A stretch of DNA of 64,000 nt from Rotaria sordida (taxonomy: Eukaryota > Rotifera > Eurotatoria > Philodinida > Philodinidae). The notes beneath the pieces are model-generated. The model ran no database searches. It saw only the letters and a list, made by a program, of their open reading frames with translations, and had not been told where the DNA came from. Positions within the stretch are counted from its first letter, which is position 1. Each line of letters starts with the position of its first letter. Made by a program: the position numbers and the translations under genes. Where the stretch lies: contig CAJNOL010000706.1 of NCBI GenBank assembly GCA_905250125.1, positions 45,684-109,683 on the forward strand, in the 5' to 3' direction. Shown one piece after another: positions 62,314 to 64,000 of the stretch.

Positions 62314-63290
62314 TGCTTCAACCACATATAGTCACAACGAAACGCTTTTTTTACAAACAAACTACCTTCATTCCGCAACATCTCTACAAGAGAAAACGAA
62401 CAATAACAAAGAGAACTACTCTATCCATCTTTTCAATTCACAACCAGAAGTCGAAAAGACTTAGAGAGAATCGGATCATTTTACTTTTGTCATCTTAAGA
62501 GATGTTTCTAGTAGAAATAGATTTTTTCTATTAGAAATGGTTATTTTTTAAAGAGAAATGCTTCATCCACATCCCCATTTACGAGCGGAAGTCAAGCATG
62601 TTGTGAGAGAAATGGATCATTTTACTTTTTTCATCTTAAGGCATGTTTCTAGTAGAAATGGATTTTTTCTATTAGAAATGCTTGTTTTTTCAGGAGAAGT
62701 GCTTCCTCCATATCTCCATTTACAAGCAGAAGTCGAAAAGACTTGGAGAGAAATGGATCATTTTACATTTTTCTTCTTAAGACACGTTTCTACTAGAAAT
62801 GAATTTTTTCTATTAGAAATGGTTATTTTTTAATGGAAAATGCTTCGTCCATATCTCCATTTACAAGCAGAAGTCGAAAGGACTTAGAAAGAAATGGATC
62901 ATTTTACTTTTTTCATCTTAGGGCTTGTTTCTAGTAGAAATGGATTTTTTTCTATTAGAAATGGTTATTTTTTAAGGGGAAGTACTTCATCTGTATCTCC
63001 ATTTAGAAGGAGAAGTTTTAAAGACTTGAAGAGAAAGGTTTAATTTAATTTTTTAACTTAAAGGTTACTCCTAGGAAATATGAATTTTTCCTTTTAGAAA
63101 TGGTTATATGAGAGGGAGAAGTGCTGGGTCATGTCTCCAGTCACAAGAAGTCTGAAAGACTTAGAATGTGTCTTAAGATGATCTTGTAGTAGATATCGGT
63201 TTTTACTAGCAGAAATGATTAAAATATGTCTGCAGAGTGCTTCATCCATTTTTCTACTAATAAGAAGAAATGAAAAATATTCAAAGAGAT
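62314..63290. repeat. Tandem array of about 141-bp units (six or seven copies)
   Basis: The landmark TGCTTCATCCA.ATCTCCATTTA recurs with TGCTTC at 62314, 62559, 62700, 62841, 62983, 63122 and 63239. Adjacent full units are 141, 141, 142 and 139 bp apart. The first interval (245 bp) carries an extra 104-bp insert, and the last is shortened. Each unit includes GAAATGGATCATTTTAC and TTTCTAGTAGAAATGGATTT. The sequence is unrelated to the adjacent GGAATTCC array. The period equals 47 codons, so open frames run through two units (62558-62833). Confidence 0.88.
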
Positions 63291-63445
63291 GAAAGAATTT
63301 TTTTTTATCGCAAGAACATCTTCTAGCAGATATAGACGAGATTCTTTTTAATGAGCATCTGGTGAAAGTATATTTCGCAGAGTGGAAATATAATTAGTCG
63401 TCATGAATCGGAATATATGTGATTGGTGCAGATTCCTAATGTTTG

Positions 63446-63655
63446 AAATTCAAGCATATGTACAATGTTATATAATAGATTATATGTATATATATATATT
63501 TTTTTTTATTCTTTCTTTCCATTTCTCCTTGTTGAACCATTTCCCTTTGGAAGAAAAACCATTTCTCTCAATTCAAGTATGTGTGCAATATCATATAATA
63601 CATTATATGTATATATATTTTTGTTTATTCTTTCTTTCCTTTTCTCCTTGATATG
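63446..63655. repeat. Two direct repeats of about 80 bp, spaced about 123 bp
   Basis: CAAGCATATGTACAATG...TTCTTTCTTTCCATTTCTCCTTG near 63450 is repeated as CAAGTATGTGTGCAATA...TTCTTTCTTTCCTTTTCTCCTTG near 63573. Each copy includes a short TATATATA run. Non-coding. Confidence 0.7.
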
Positions 63656-63840
63656 TATGACTTTATGTGCGATGAAGCATTTTCCCATAAAGTGGAACAA
63701 CTTCCCCCATCGACTGGTCCAATGGTCCACTGCTGACTTTTTCAATTTTAAGCCTTATACTTGAATTTCACATATTAGTCATTTCACGTAAATCACGACC
63801 ATATCTGCTCAATCGCGATTGTCAAATCGAGCAGTCATCC

Positions 63841-64000
63841 TATTCCGCTAAGTTGAACATTCTGGAACCAGTTCCGACCCCGGAATGGTTTACTGCGATT
63901 CCGAAATCGAATACAAACTGAGTTCGCAACAATTCCTAGGAATTCCGTTTAACTCCGGAATTCCCCAATTAAACAACACCGGAATCGGTAGGAATTGGTA
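63841..64000. repeat. GGAATTCC-type repeat resumes and runs off the window
   Basis: A fourth copy of the near-palindrome (TATTCCGCTAAGTTGAAC...) starts at 63841. Renewed GGAATTCC-like words follow, as in 59954-61965, up to the window edge. Confidence 0.7.

Noticed and set aside
63403..63764. Overlapping plus- and minus-strand frames of 79-99 codons
   Set aside because: They are produced by the Phe/Tyr-rich translation of the two direct repeats and TA runs.

Overview
This is a eukaryotic, animal-type nuclear contig. It is strongly A+T-rich. Its genes are split by many very short introns (about 50-70 bp, GT..AG), the coding regions prefer A/T-ending codons, and several proteins carry Asn/Gln/Ser/Thr-rich runs. 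The gene content is metazoan: a C4 nuclear receptor, a TGY-type MAP kinase, a SLC22 transporter, an SRCAP/Domino-type remodeller, an ATF/CREB-like bZIP factor, CUB/LDLa receptors and AS3MT. Compact genes beside many small fold-back repeats, plus a GT25 glycosyltransferase of fungal/bacterial flavour, fit an invertebrate such as a bdelloid rotifer. That assignment is an inference. Two 100-N assembly gaps are present (38501-38600 and 50161-50260).

Layout: 17-2496 (+) is the 3' part of an epsinR/CLINT1-like clathrin adaptor. It converges on 2851-3444 (-), a small TEX49/SPMIP11-like axonemal protein. 4907-5215 (-) is a broken gene remnant. 6024-7199 and 7729-9420 (both -) are tandem paralogous single-pass receptors with an extracellular Cys-containing domain and one LDLa module. 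9947-11496 (-) is a bZIP factor. 11497-15898 is a gene desert with a decayed pseudogene. 15899-17866 (+) is a SLC22-like transporter. 20402-29168 (-) is an eight-exon SRCAP/Domino SNF2 ATPase whose introns have been invaded by fold-back elements. 33945-35390 (+) is a nuclear receptor. 38601-40647 (+) is arsenite methyltransferase. 42860-44329 (+) is a p38-like kinase. 46395-47468 (-) is a type II membrane GT25 glycosyltransferase. 56091-59438 (-) is an unrecognised gene that I reconstruct across a 2.4-kb intron as a probably N-myristoylated, Cys-rich protein.

The spaces between genes, and the larger introns, are filled by non-autonomous elements. There are at least eight palindromic fold-back repeats, a hAT-type MITE with an exact 8-bp target duplication (49433-49601), and a dead HTH transposase fragment. 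The last 4 kb (59954-64000) is a dense tandem-repeat domain. It has a roughly 138-bp family packed with GGAATTCC-like palindromes, a large inverted repeat, and an unrelated roughly 141-bp family whose period is exactly 47 codons. A 25-bp near-palindrome recurs at the edges of this block.

The genes do not form an evident pathway; this is an ordinary animal gene neighbourhood. The least explained items are the terminal repeat domain with its recurrent near-palindrome, the fold-back family, and the myristoylation-motif gene. Exon structures were derived by eye from splice consensus and reading phase. Every complete model sums to a multiple of three.
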